Assembly (NCBI RefSeq): GCF_020215645.1
Contig: NZ_CP084058.1
Span: 6,200,001-6,264,000 of the forward strand
From: Nonomuraea gerenzanensis
GTDB lineage: Bacteria > Actinomycetota > Actinomycetes > Streptosporangiales > Streptosporangiaceae
Direction: 5' to 3'
DNA: 64,000 nucleotides
The notes under the pieces are model-generated. The model had not been told where the DNA came from. It did no database searches and was given only the letters and a program-made list of their open reading frames with translations. The first letter of the stretch is position 1, and each line of letters opens with the position of its first letter. The position numbers and the translations under genes are program-made. Of the stretch, positions 8,498 to 16,993 are shown piece by piece.

Positions 8498-9100
8498 AGG
8501 AGGTGGTGCGGTCCACCAGGACGTCTGCTTTCGCGCGCCGGGCCAGCCGAAACTGAAATGGATGTGATCGGTGTGGGGGCTGGCGCCGGTATAGGCGGAC
8601 CAGGAGCCTGCTTGCCAGATCCTTCGGTTCCAGATGATGTACATGATCCCGAACCGCCGGGCCAGGGCATTGACGTTGCCGTGTCTGTCGGTCGCCAGCA
8701 GCCAGTTGATGACATCGTCCGCCGCGGCCGCCTGGGCCGGGATGTTGACGTTGAAGTGGTAGTCCAGCGCCCTGCCTTCTTTGTGTTCGCTGGTGCCGCC
8801 TGAGTCGCAGGCGCGGACGATGCCGGTGGTGTGCGTGCCGTACGTCCGGTTCAGCAGGTCGCGGAACTCCACCACGCCGGGCTTGGCGACAGGGTCGCAG
8901 GTGGTCTGAATCTGGTTGGGCGCGTAGCCCTCGATCGAGGGACCGAAGTCCGGAGTCGGCGGCGCGGCCGAGGCCGGTGAGGCTACGACCAGCTGAGTGA
9001 CGGCCATGGAGATGAGGCCCAGGAGAATGGCTAATATGCGGGGGATGGCAGTCGGGAATGAGTGCCGGTTTTCGCGCATGCGACAGTTCCTCTCGGTCAT
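7667..9100 (-). CDS. Secreted M15-like peptidase domain with FG-GAP repeat tail
   Basis: Exported protein of 477 residues. After a signal peptide (LAILLGLISMAVTQLVVASP), residues about 50-195 hold SEHKEGRALDYHFN and later PHTDHIHFSFGW. These give the His/Asp and HxH zinc-ligand pattern of D-Ala-D-Ala carboxypeptidase-like M15 domains and of secreted actinobacterial relatives. The rest is the five-repeat FG-GAP tail shared with the downstream gene. ATG 9100 has AGGA 5 nt upstream; ATG 9079 has AGAGGAA and is an equally good start. A peptidoglycan-trimming role is inferred. Confidence 0.82.
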   Translation of the reverse strand: MTERNCRMRENRHSFPTAIPRILAILLGLISMAVTQLVVASPASAAPPTPDFGPSIEGYAPNQIQTTCDPVAKPGVVEFRDLLNRTYGTHTTGIVRACDSGGTSEHKEGRALDYHFNVNIPAQAAAADDVINWLLATDRHGNVNALARRFGIMYIIWNRRIWQAGSWSAYTGASPHTDHIHFSFGWPGARKQTSWWTAPPPPRDRSVSDVTGDGFADVLAYRASGELLQYSNNILINPGGVPYTGGRPIGEGWGGFKHVLAADVTGDGFAEAIAVNAEGKMFQYDNNILVNPGGVPYTGGREIGHGWQGFKRLLAADVSGDGSADILGISGENDLWYYPNNRGSNPGGVPFMGGRKIGEGWDRFTKVLLGDVTGDRYADVLGVEPNGHMFMFPNNIGVSPDRPYGYSVDIGQGWGGFVSLLAADVSGDGSADVLGVDPDGQMRYYPNNSGSNPGGLPFTGGLVVGVGWQGLTIASSS

Positions 9101-9165
9101 GTGAATCCTCGGCGAGGCTGCGACGCCCGCCTTGTGGCCGGCCCCGTGCCAGGGCGGTCATCCTC

Positions 9166-9205
9166 GCTACTGGGGGCAGTGGAAAGCTACTGAGGGCAGT
9201 GGAAA
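9166..9205. repeat. Two 20-bp tandem repeats at the peptide gene 3' end
   Basis: Units 9166-9185 and 9186-9205 differ at one base. They duplicate the last codons (FHCPQ-stop) of the 40-aa peptide gene, out of frame and after its stop. Confidence 0.85.
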
Positions 9206-9309
9206 CTCGCCGGTGTGGCCCACGGGGTGTCGGCCAGAGCCGGTGTCGCGTTCAGCGCGCCGACGCTCATCAGCAGGGCGAACCCGACGAACATCATCCT
9301 TCGCTTCAT
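9187..9309 (-). CDS. 40-aa secreted peptide
   Basis: Short gene: ATG 9309, stop at 9187, AAGGGA about 10 nt upstream. MKRRMMFVGFALLMSVGALN then ATPALA is a clear signal peptide with an ALA cleavage site. The predicted mature peptide is only 14 residues, DTPWATPASFHCPQ, with a single Cys. It lies 194 bp below, and in the same direction as, the 1032-aa SARP/TPR regulator. No family recognised. It could be an exported signalling peptide or merely a short secreted protein; the signal peptide and ribosome site are the only firm evidence. Confidence 0.55.
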   Translation of the reverse strand: MKRRMMFVGFALLMSVGALNATPALADTPWATPASFHCPQ

Positions 9310-9503
9310 GCGTGACCATCCCTTCGTTGATCAGAGACGTCGTCGACGGTCGCACGGGCAACTGTCGTGTCCCTGTCGTCCGGCTGTCGCGGCATGCCGT
9401 CGCAGCCCGGCAGGTGGCCCGGCACTCGGCGTACGCGCGGCAACGCCCTGGGCGGGCCGTCACGGAAGCGGCAGGAGCACCGCCCTCAGGGACGGCGGCG
9501 AGA

Positions 9504-12500
9504 TCAGATCTCGGCGGGGTCGAGTGTGAGACCTCGGGCGAACTCGGCGGCGAAGGTCTGCTCGCCGATGGCGGCCCGGACCTTGGCCGTGATGCGATCG
9601 ACGTCGCCGCGTTCGGCGGGGGGCAGCGGAGCGCCCACGGAGTCCCGGCACGCTTCCGCCGCGCCGAGCAGGGCAGCCGCCTGCCCGGGCCGTCCGTCGA
9701 GGGCGACCGCTCCCGCCAGCCCCTCGATCGCCAGCGCGACCGCGCGCAGGTCGCCGTTGCGGCGTGCGATGGACAGGCTGTCCCGGTGCAGAGCCAGGGC
9801 GGACGCCGCGTGGCCGCGTTGCTCGGCCGTGAAGCCGAGCTCGGCCGAGATCAGCGCGGAACCGGACGCGGACGACAGCTTGGCGTACCGATCCTGCACG
9901 CTCCGCAGCAGCCGCTCGGCCAGCTCGAAGTCGCCCTGCCGGCGTGCCGCCAGCGCCAGCCCGAGCTCGGCGTGCAACTCTCCGTGGACGTAGCCTTGCT
10001 CGCCGGCCAGACGGCGGGCGCGTTCGTGGAGCTCCCTGGAGCGGCCGTGGTCCCCGGTGAGCAGGGCGATGTGGCCCAGGCCGATCAGCCGGTCCGCGAC
10101 GCCGGGCCACAGGCCCAGCTCCTGTGCCATGCGTAGGCCGTCGGCGTGCAGCCGCTCGGCGCGTTCGTAGTCACCCTTGACCTCGGCCAGGGACGCGAGG
10201 GGCTGGACGGTCTGCAGCTGTCCCCATCGGTCGCCCAGCTCGCGGAAGAGCGTCAGGCTCTCGCCGCCGACGCCGCCCGCTTCGGCCAGATCTCCGCGCA
10301 GCATCGCCTGGCCGGCCTGGATCGCCAGCGTCGCGGCGATCCCCCAGCGGTCGCCGAGAGAGCGGAACGCCTCCAGCGCCTGCCGCATGGCATCCGCGCT
10401 GTCCGCCAGGTCACCGCCGGGCGAGTACTGCACGAACCCGCGCAACCAGGCAGCCAGCGCTCGTACCGCCGGGTCGTCAGTGCGGGGCACGGGTGGCACG
10501 CGGACGCCGGCGCCGGTCAGCGACGCGAAGCTGGCGTGCCAGACCACCGCCCTGGCCCGGACGGCAGCCGGTCCTTCGCCCGCGATGGCCAGCGCCTTGC
10601 CCAGCGACAACCTGGCCTCGGTGTACCGGCCGCGCAGGAACCAGTACCACGCCTGGGCGCTGACCAGCCGGAGTGCGTGCTCGGCGGCGCCGGCCTCGAT
10701 CGCGAAGTCCAGCGCCGCCCGCAGGTTGGCGGCCTCGGCGTCCAGGCGTTCGAGCCAGATCCGCTGGTCATGGCCACGCAGGTACGGCTCGGCCCGTTCG
10801 GCGAACGCGGTGTAGTGGCACAGGTGCCTGTGCCGGGCAGCCGCCGTCTCCCCCGCCTCGGCCAGCCGTTCGAGGCCGTACGCGGCCACGGATTCGAGCA
10901 GCCGGTACCTCGGCGCGGTCATCACCAGCGAGGCGTCCACCAGGCCGGCGAGCGCCTCCAGCACCTGCCCGGCATCGACGCCGGCTCCCGCGCAGACCGC
11001 CTCGGCGGCCTCGATCGTGCAGCCGTCAGCATGCACGGCGAGCCGTCGTAGCACGGCGCGTTCGGGGCCGGTGAGCTGCGCCCAGCTCCAGTCGATCATC
11101 ACCCGGAGTGTGCGTTGCTGGGGCGGGGCGCCCCGGTGACCGGTGCTCAGCAGCTGGAAACGGTCGTCGAGCCGTCGGGCCAGCTCCTGGAGGTCCAGCG
11201 TACGGAGCCGCGTGGCGGCCAGTTCGAGGGCCAGCGGCAGCCCGTCGAGCCGGCGGCACACCTCCGCGACCGTCCCGGAGACGCCGGCGTCGAGGGTGAA
11301 CCCGGGGACCGCCGCGGCCGCCCGCTCGGCGAAGAGCTCCATGGCGCTGCCCTCGTCCAGCGGCGGCACCTGCCACAGCACCTCCCCCGCGAGCCCCAGC
11401 GACCGCCGGCTGGTCGTCAGGATCCGCAGCTCGGGATCGTTCTTGAGCAGCAGCTCCACCAGCTCGGCCACCGGCTCGATCACGTGCTCGCAGTTGTCCA
11501 GGACCAGCAGCAGCCGGCGTCGGCGCAGCGTGTCGGCGAGCCGTCGCGGGGCGCTGATCGGGCCGGCCTTGGCATCGTCCCGGACGCCGAGCGCGGCCAG
11601 CGCTGCCTCGGCCACGTCTGCGGAGCGCGAGGCGAGCTCGACCAGGCAGACGCCGTCGGGGAACGTGCCTGCCAGCCGCTTCACCACCTCCAGTGCCAGG
11701 CGGGTCTTGCCGACACCGCCCGGCCCCGTGAGCGTGACCAGCCGGGCGGACCGCAGCCGCGACACCACCTCGGCCAGCGCGCCGGCCCGCCCGACCAGCC
11801 CGGTGAGCGGGACGGGCACACCGGCCCGCGGTCTCGGCACGGCCGGCGCCGGTTTCGGCCGCAGGATCTCCTGGTAGGCGGCCGCCAGCTCAGGCCCGGG
11901 GTCCACGCCGAGCTCGTCGGCCAGCCGGCGGCGTACGTCGTGGTAGACCTCCAGCGCCTCATGCTGCCTGCCCGCCCGGGCGAGCGCGCGCAGGTGCAGC
12001 GCCCGGAGGCGTTCGCGCAGCGGGTGCCGGGCCGCCAGGTCCCCGAGCTCGCCCGCCAGGAGGGCGAGGTCGCCGGCCTGCTCGCCGGCGTCGAGCCGCG
12101 CGTCCGCGTAGGCTTCCAGCGCGGTCAGCCGCAGCTCCTCCAGCCGCTGGATCGGCAGCCGGACCAACGCGACGTCACGGCACTCCGCGAACGCCGGCCC
12201 GCGCCACAGCGCCAACGCCTCGGCCAGCACGGCGGATCGCGCCACCGCGTCCGTCATCGTCATGGCCCGCGCGACCAGGGCGGCGAACCGGCCCATGTCC
12301 ACCGCGTCCGGATCGGCGCGCAACGCGTAGCCCGGCGCGCGAGTCTCCACCAGCCGGCCGCTCCGCGGCTCGGCGTCCTCCAGCGTGCGGCGCAACCGGG
12401 AGACCTTCGTGTGCAGGGCCGCCAGCGGATGGGCGGGCAGGTCGTCTCCCCACAGGACCTCGACCAGGCTGTCGGTCGGCACCGGCCGCCCCTCGCTGAG

Positions 12501-12602
12501 CAGCAGCGCGACGAGCAGCATCCGGACCTTCGGCTCACGCACCTTGACCACGGTGCCGTCAGCCGCGCGCAGCTCCAGCGCCCCTAAGATCCCGAACCGC
12601 AC
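9504..12602 (-). CDS. AfsR/SARP-type regulator with NB-ARC ATPase and TPR domains
   Basis: Large cytoplasmic regulator of 1032 residues. An OmpR-like winged helix opens MRFGILGALELRAADGTVV, with PKVRMLLVALLL and LHTKVSRLRRTL. A BTAD helical domain follows to about residue 255 (YHDVRRRLADELGVDPGPEL). The NB-ARC NTPase has Walker A GPGGVGKT and Walker B LLLVLDNCEH, and the C-terminal half is TPR-like helices. Such proteins bind direct repeats and activate secondary-metabolite or secretion genes when the NTPase/TPR part senses a signal. GTG 12602 is the start. The neighbouring secreted peptide and cell-wall genes downstream are plausible, unproven targets. Confidence 0.93.
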   Translation of the reverse strand: MRFGILGALELRAADGTVVKVREPKVRMLLVALLLSEGRPVPTDSLVEVLWGDDLPAHPLAALHTKVSRLRRTLEDAEPRSGRLVETRAPGYALRADPDAVDMGRFAALVARAMTMTDAVARSAVLAEALALWRGPAFAECRDVALVRLPIQRLEELRLTALEAYADARLDAGEQAGDLALLAGELGDLAARHPLRERLRALHLRALARAGRQHEALEVYHDVRRRLADELGVDPGPELAAAYQEILRPKPAPAVPRPRAGVPVPLTGLVGRAGALAEVVSRLRSARLVTLTGPGGVGKTRLALEVVKRLAGTFPDGVCLVELASRSADVAEAALAALGVRDDAKAGPISAPRRLADTLRRRRLLLVLDNCEHVIEPVAELVELLLKNDPELRILTTSRRSLGLAGEVLWQVPPLDEGSAMELFAERAAAAVPGFTLDAGVSGTVAEVCRRLDGLPLALELAATRLRTLDLQELARRLDDRFQLLSTGHRGAPPQQRTLRVMIDWSWAQLTGPERAVLRRLAVHADGCTIEAAEAVCAGAGVDAGQVLEALAGLVDASLVMTAPRYRLLESVAAYGLERLAEAGETAAARHRHLCHYTAFAERAEPYLRGHDQRIWLERLDAEAANLRAALDFAIEAGAAEHALRLVSAQAWYWFLRGRYTEARLSLGKALAIAGEGPAAVRARAVVWHASFASLTGAGVRVPPVPRTDDPAVRALAAWLRGFVQYSPGGDLADSADAMRQALEAFRSLGDRWGIAATLAIQAGQAMLRGDLAEAGGVGGESLTLFRELGDRWGQLQTVQPLASLAEVKGDYERAERLHADGLRMAQELGLWPGVADRLIGLGHIALLTGDHGRSRELHERARRLAGEQGYVHGELHAELGLALAARRQGDFELAERLLRSVQDRYAKLSSASGSALISAELGFTAEQRGHAASALALHRDSLSIARRNGDLRAVALAIEGLAGAVALDGRPGQAAALLGAAEACRDSVGAPLPPAERGDVDRITAKVRAAIGEQTFAAEFARGLTLDPAEI

Positions 12603-12771
12603 AACGCCACGCTAACCCACGAACGGCGATCATCGCGCCGGCAGCACCTCAGGGACGGCGCAGGTCGTGACGATGAGCGAGGCGTTGCGGGTGGACGAGG
12701 GCATACCGGCGGCATACCGCAGCTCGCTACGCTGACGGGCCCCGTACTTGATCATGCCTGAAGGAACTTCA

Positions 12772-14178
12772 GTGACCCGTCTCGCGCTCGTGACCGTCCT
12801 CGCCGTGCTGCTGTCGTTGATCCCCGGCATGTCCCACGCCCAGGATCCGGGCGTGCTGGGCACCGCGGGCAACCTCATGCGCGAGGAGCAGCCGCGCGCC
12901 GACGGGATCAGGCACGTGGACACCAAGGCGATCATCGCGGGCCTGAAGGCGCTCAACGCGAACACCTACGTCTACCCGATGGCCGGCGACAACGTGCACT
13001 GGACCGACCTGCGGGAGGAGTTCCTGCCCGCGGCGGCAGCCGCCGGGATCGACGTGTGGGTGCTGGTGTACTCGCCGAGCCAGCAGAGCTGCTGCGTGTC
13101 CCGGCCGTTCAAGCACGACTACGTGGCCTGGTCCCGCGAGATCGCCACCCTCGCCGAGGAGCACCCCAACCTGGTCGGCTGGACGGTGGACGACTACGCC
13201 TACGACCTCAGGACGTTCACCCCGGCCTACGTCGGGCAACTGCGGTCGGCGGCCAAGGCGATCAGCCCCACGCTCAAGTTCGTGCCGACCGTCTACTACG
13301 CGCAGTTCACCGACGCGTTCGTCGCCGAGCAGATCCCGCTGATGGACGGCGTGATCTTCCCCTTCCGTGACGAGCCGTACCGCGACACCTCCTGGTCGTG
13401 GAGCCTGTCGTACCAGGTGCAGCAGCTCGCCAAGCGGCTGCCCGGCACCGAGGTCTACCTGATGCCCTACGCGCACCCGCTGAGCCACGCCGCCCAGAAG
13501 CCGACGGTGTCCTACGTCGAGGCGGTCACCAGGAAGGGCGTCGAGCACGTCCGCAGCGGCCAGCTCGCCGGGGTCCTGCAGTACAAGCTCCCGTTCGTCG
13601 CCCGCGACCAGGCCTGGACGCGGCCCGCCACCGACAACCTGGCCCGCACGGGCGACGGGCGGCTGAGCTTCGTCGTGCAGAAGCAGACGGCCACCAAGGC
13701 GGGCATGTCGTGCGGCGCGACGCGGCACGTCACCCTGACCTCGGGGGCGGCCAAGCGAGTGGTGAGCTTCTGGCACCGCGACGCCCGCGGGCCGCAGCAC
13801 CCGGCCGGCCACCACGTCAAGCAGCTCCTGCTCAACGGCAAGGTGATCTGGGAGCGGGACGTCACCGCCGACGCGGCCGACACCTGGGTGAAGGCGACGG
13901 TCGACCTCACGACCAAGCTGAGCGGGGCGACCAGCGCGACGCTGCAGTGGCGCCTGTACGAGCGTAAGGCCGTGAGCGACTACTTCATCGACGTCAGCGT
14001 GGACGACATCGCGCTGTCCGGCCTGGCGATGAGCGACCCCGGCGTGGAGAACGCCGCCGTCTGGACGCCTGCCCTGGCCCGTCAGGGCGGCGCGGTCTAC
14101 TGCTCCGCCCAGGTCTACCACGAGAACTACGGCGCCGACCTCGGCGCGCGCATCGCCAAGCTGTACGCCGCCGGGTGA
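12772..14178 (+). CDS. Secreted TIM-barrel-like protein with C-terminal beta-sandwich
   Basis: Exported protein of 468 residues. GTG 12772 is preferred over ATG 12754 because AAGGA lies 6 nt before it and it begins a signal peptide, MTRLALVTVLAVLLSLIPGM, cut near SHAQDP. The first 290 residues have the rhythm of a glycoside-hydrolase-like barrel: ALNANTYVYPMAGD, LVGWTVDDYAYD with an acidic pair, FVPTVYYAQF, and VYLMPYAHPLSH. The last 150 residues look like a carbohydrate-binding beta-sandwich (VTLTSGAAKRVVSFWHRDAR, ISVDDIALSG-type end). Substrate and catalytic residues cannot be fixed. Confidence 0.82.
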   Translation: MTRLALVTVLAVLLSLIPGMSHAQDPGVLGTAGNLMREEQPRADGIRHVDTKAIIAGLKALNANTYVYPMAGDNVHWTDLREEFLPAAAAAGIDVWVLVYSPSQQSCCVSRPFKHDYVAWSREIATLAEEHPNLVGWTVDDYAYDLRTFTPAYVGQLRSAAKAISPTLKFVPTVYYAQFTDAFVAEQIPLMDGVIFPFRDEPYRDTSWSWSLSYQVQQLAKRLPGTEVYLMPYAHPLSHAAQKPTVSYVEAVTRKGVEHVRSGQLAGVLQYKLPFVARDQAWTRPATDNLARTGDGRLSFVVQKQTATKAGMSCGATRHVTLTSGAAKRVVSFWHRDARGPQHPAGHHVKQLLLNGKVIWERDVTADAADTWVKATVDLTTKLSGATSATLQWRLYERKAVSDYFIDVSVDDIALSGLAMSDPGVENAAVWTPALARQGGAVYCSAQVYHENYGADLGARIAKLYAAG

Positions 14179-14199
14179 TCCCCCGCCGGCTCAGCCGAA

Positions 14200-14298
14200 C
14201 AGCTGCTCCAGCGCCTGCGGCAGCCGGTCATGGACTGGACGCGCAACGGCGTGCGCGCCGTCGGCCACAGCGGCGCCACCATGGGCTACGAGGGCCGG
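14200..14298 (+). pseudogene. Possible serine-hydrolase C-terminal scrap
   Basis: About 33 codons read QLLQRLRQPVMDWTRNGVR then AVGHSGATMGYEG. The HSG.T.GY pattern resembles the third active-site motif of class C beta-lactamase-like hydrolases. There is no start, and the segment runs into the opposite-strand MFS gene. Weak evidence. Confidence 0.2.
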
Positions 14299-15446
14299 CC
14301 GGCGACGAGCGCCAGGATCGCGCCCGCACCGGCCGCCGCCGCTGCGGCGGCGAGGGCGGTGGCGCCGGTGTCCTGGGGGCCGGTGAGGTGGCCGGCGACG
14401 GCGGTGCCCAGGCCGTAGCCGGCCCACATGAAGGTGTTGAGCCAGGCGAAGACCTCGGTGCGGTAGCGGGCGGGAGCGTGGTCGGCGAGCAGGGCGGGCA
14501 CGGCGGCGTCACGGGGGCCGGTCACCAGGCCGGCCAGGGTGATCAGGATGGCGAGCGGCACGAAGCCGGGTGCCCAGGCCGCGCCGAGCAGGACGGCCGC
14601 TTCGGCGAGGGAGAGCAGGACGAGCAGGCGTCCGCCGCTGAGGGGCCAGGCGCGCGCGCCGTAGCCGAGGGTGCCCAGGAGGGCTCCGGCCGACAGCAGT
14701 CCCATCAGCAGACCGGCGGAGGCGGCCGAGCCGGAGGTGGTGGCCGAGGCGACGGTGGCGATGCGCAGGCAGCCGAAGGTGAACGTGCCGCAGGCGGCGA
14801 CGGTCAGCAGGAGGAGGGTGTGGCGGTGGGTGAGGGGCCCTGCCAGGCGTAGCCGGCCGGGCGGGGCCGGCCGGGCCTGCCGTACCGGCGGGCAGGTCAG
14901 TAACAGGGCGGTGCCGGCCAGGACCGTGGCGCCCGCGACAGTCACCACGCCCTGGGCGGGGACGACCCAGACCAGGACCGGCACGAGCAGCGGGCCGGCG
15001 ATGAACATCAGCTCGTTGACGGCGTTGTCGACGGCGTAGGCGGCGGGCAGGGCGGCGGCGGGGACGAGGCGCGGCCAGGCGCTTCTGACGACGGAGCCGG
15101 CGGGCGGGGTGGTGGCGCCGAGGAGCACCGCGGCGCCGATCATGAGAGTGGGCGGGGCGAGCAGGAGCAGGGCGTAGGCGAGGGTGTGGGCGGCCAGGTA
15201 GCCGGTCAGGGCCGGGCGCGGGCCGTACCGGTCGGCGAGACGTCCGCCGAGCGGCGCGCACAGGGCCAGGGCCAGCGCGTGGCCGGTGAGCACGAGCCCG
15301 GCGGTGGCGTAGGAGCCGAGCCGGTCGACGGCGGCCAGCAGCAGGGCGAGGCTGAGCACGGGTGTGCCGAGCTTGACGAGCAGGGCGGCGGCGAGCAGGC
15401 GGGGGACGCCTGGATGGGTGAGCAGGCGGCGATAGGGCGCGAACAT
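14286..15446 (-). CDS. MFS transporter
   Basis: Integral membrane exporter of 386 residues with about 12 hydrophobic helices. The cytoplasmic loop 2-3 motif GGRLADRYGPRPAL is the MFS motif A, and the second half repeats it weakly (GARAWPLSGGRLLVLL). ATG 15446 has GGAG 6 nt upstream. Divergent from the CGNR-domain gene, with 34 bp between, an arrangement typical of an exporter and its regulator. Substrate unknown, probably a drug or small metabolite. Confidence 0.9.
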   Translation of the reverse strand: MFAPYRRLLTHPGVPRLLAAALLVKLGTPVLSLALLLAAVDRLGSYATAGLVLTGHALALALCAPLGGRLADRYGPRPALTGYLAAHTLAYALLLLAPPTLMIGAAVLLGATTPPAGSVVRSAWPRLVPAAALPAAYAVDNAVNELMFIAGPLLVPVLVWVVPAQGVVTVAGATVLAGTALLLTCPPVRQARPAPPGRLRLAGPLTHRHTLLLLTVAACGTFTFGCLRIATVASATTSGSAASAGLLMGLLSAGALLGTLGYGARAWPLSGGRLLVLLSLAEAAVLLGAAWAPGFVPLAILITLAGLVTGPRDAAVPALLADHAPARYRTEVFAWLNTFMWAGYGLGTAVAGHLTGPQDTGATALAAAAAAAGAGAILALVAGRPS

Positions 15447-15455
15447 GGCGGCTCC

Positions 15456-15468
15456 GTTACTATCTAAC
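15456..15468. promoter_or_regulatory. Candidate operator between MFS and CGNR genes
   Basis: GTTA at 15456 and TAAC at 15465-15468 form a short inverted repeat in the only AT-rich patch of the 34-bp divergent spacer. TACTAT at 15458-15463 could be the -10 of the CGNR gene. Small and unproven. Confidence 0.3.
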
Positions 15469-15480
15469 TGGATTACGCCT

Positions 15481-16074
15481 ATGACATGCCGAAGGGGTGT
15501 TACCAGTCAAGTGGAGATAGCCTGTAACGTCACCCGGCAGGCGCCGTTGATCGCCGAGCTGGTCAATCTGGCCACGGCTCGCCAGCGGGGCGGTGCCTCG
15601 GTGCGGCCGTTGACCGGCGAGGATTTGGCGGCGGCGTTCGCCGCCCAGCTCAGCGACCGCGCCGGCGCCGCCCTGCGCGCCGTCCCCGATGCGGGCCGGC
15701 GCCTGGCCGGCCTGGCGACCGAGCTTCGGCAGGCGCTGCTGGCCGAGCACCCCGCCGACCAGGCCGGGCGCATCAACGCCATGATCAGCAGGTACGGCGC
15801 GCAGCCCTACCTGGTCGACGACGTGGGCCAGCCGTTCCACCTGCACTTCCACGGCTCGGGCGGCACCGAGGTGGAAGCGCTGGGCGGCGAGTTCGCCACC
15901 GCGCTGGCCCTCATCGTCGACGGCTACGGCCCCGACCGCTTCGGGCAGTGCGAGGCGCACCAGTGTGAGGCCGTCTACATCGACCTGACCCGCAACGCCT
16001 CACGCCGCTACTGCGGCGCGGCCTGCACGGCGCGCGCCAAGACCGCCGCCTACCGCAGCCGCCGTCACACCTGA
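15481..16074 (+). CDS. CGNR zinc-finger (ABATE-domain) putative regulator
   Basis: Protein of 197 residues. The C-terminal zinc finger reads CEAHQCEAVYIDLTRNASRR, then YCGAACTARAKTAAYRSRR, matching the CGNR pattern C-x5-C...YC-x3-C with a basic tail. The N-terminal helical part is the ABATE-type ligand domain. ATG 15481 lacks a ribosome site and may be leaderless; GTG 15511 is an alternative. Such proteins are probably stress-responsive transcription factors. Divergence from the MFS gene suggests it controls that exporter. Confidence 0.85.
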   Translation: MTCRRGVTSQVEIACNVTRQAPLIAELVNLATARQRGGASVRPLTGEDLAAAFAAQLSDRAGAALRAVPDAGRRLAGLATELRQALLAEHPADQAGRINAMISRYGAQPYLVDDVGQPFHLHFHGSGGTEVEALGGEFATALALIVDGYGPDRFGQCEAHQCEAVYIDLTRNASRRYCGAACTARAKTAAYRSRRHT

Positions 16075-16090
16075 CCACGCCAGGAGCCCG

Positions 16091-16190
16091 GGCTGGCCAG
16101 TGGGTGTCCGGGCTGCCAGTGGGCGTCCGGGCTGGCCAGTGGGCGTCCGGCCTGGTCAGTGGGTGTCCGGCCTGGTCAGTGGGTGTCCGG
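16091..16190. repeat. Five 20-bp tandem repeats
   Basis: Five units of about 20 bp (one is 19) of the form GGCTGGCCAGTGGGTGTCCG run from 16091 and enter the last codons of the MerR gene, whose stop at 16176 lies inside a unit. No hairpin forms. Looks like slippage expansion at a gene end. Confidence 0.85.
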
Positions 16191-16967
16191 CCTGGGGATG
16201 CGGACGCCCGCGGCGCGAAGCTTGGCCTCGACCAGGGCGACTCCCCGGGCCGTGGCCGAGCCCTGCTCCTCGCCGTGGTGGGCGATCAGGTGGTACCGGG
16301 CCGCGGTGTCGGTGCGGGCTTGCAGACCGGTCACGATCTTCAGGTGGGCCGGGTTGGCGAGGAAATGGTCGGCCATGGCGGTGGCCAGCTCGGGCAGGCG
16401 CGGGTCGTCCGGCTCCCACGCCGTGGCTTCGACCGCGCGCTTGCTCAACGCGACGAAGTCGGGGTCGTCGAAGGCGTGCTCGACATGGCCGAGGAAGTCG
16501 TCGAAGCCCTCCGGGACCAGGGCTCTGGCCAGCACCCAGCCCTCCCTGGTGGCCGCGACCTCGTGCGCGGGGAGGCCGAGGCCGGACAGCCGCTCCAGCA
16601 GCGCCACGGCGCGGTCGGGCAGCAGCGCCCGGTCGCCGTCGGCGAGCCGGCGCAGCGTGTCACGGCGCGCGATCAGCTCCTCGATCCGTTCGGTGAGCTG
16701 CCGCTCGACGTCGGTGAGCGCGGTGGCGAACAGCGTGGCGTCCGCGTCGAGCAGGGGCCCGACCTCGGCCAGCGGCACCCCGGCGGCGGCCAGCGTCCGC
16801 ACCTGCACCAGCCGCAGCAGCTCGGCCGAGCCGTACCTGCGGTAGCCGGAGCTGTCGCGTTCCGGCTCCTTCACCAGGCCGAGCTTGTGGTAGTGGCGCA
16901 CCGTCTTCACTGTGACGCCGACGAATGCCGCCGCCTGCCCGATCGTGACTCCGTTCACCGGCACCAT
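16176..16967 (-). CDS. MerR-family regulator
   Basis: Transcription factor of 263 residues. The N-terminal MerR DNA-binding domain reads VTIGQAAAFVGVTVKTVRHY, then HKLGLVKEPERDSSGYRRYG. A dimerisation helix follows, and then a 150-residue C-terminal effector domain of no clear family. Same strand as the serine hydrolase and 26 nt after its stop, so it is the second gene of a two-gene operon and probably controls it. The stop codon sits in the tandem-repeat tract, so the last residues vary by slippage. Confidence 0.92.
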   Translation of the reverse strand: MVPVNGVTIGQAAAFVGVTVKTVRHYHKLGLVKEPERDSSGYRRYGSAELLRLVQVRTLAAAGVPLAEVGPLLDADATLFATALTDVERQLTERIEELIARRDTLRRLADGDRALLPDRAVALLERLSGLGLPAHEVAATREGWVLARALVPEGFDDFLGHVEHAFDDPDFVALSKRAVEATAWEPDDPRLPELATAMADHFLANPAHLKIVTGLQARTDTAARYHLIAHHGEEQGSATARGVALVEAKLRAAGVRIPRPDTH

Positions 16968-16993
16968 CCTGCCTGGTGTTCAGGCTCGCTGGT

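Noticed and set aside
9166..9205. Tandem repeat as a transposon end or attachment site
   Set aside because: No matching distant copy, integrase or inverted partner nearby.
10146..12587. Long plus-strand frames over the SARP gene
   Set aside because: Composition is skewed and no motif is present, while the minus strand encodes BTAD, NB-ARC and TPR domains.
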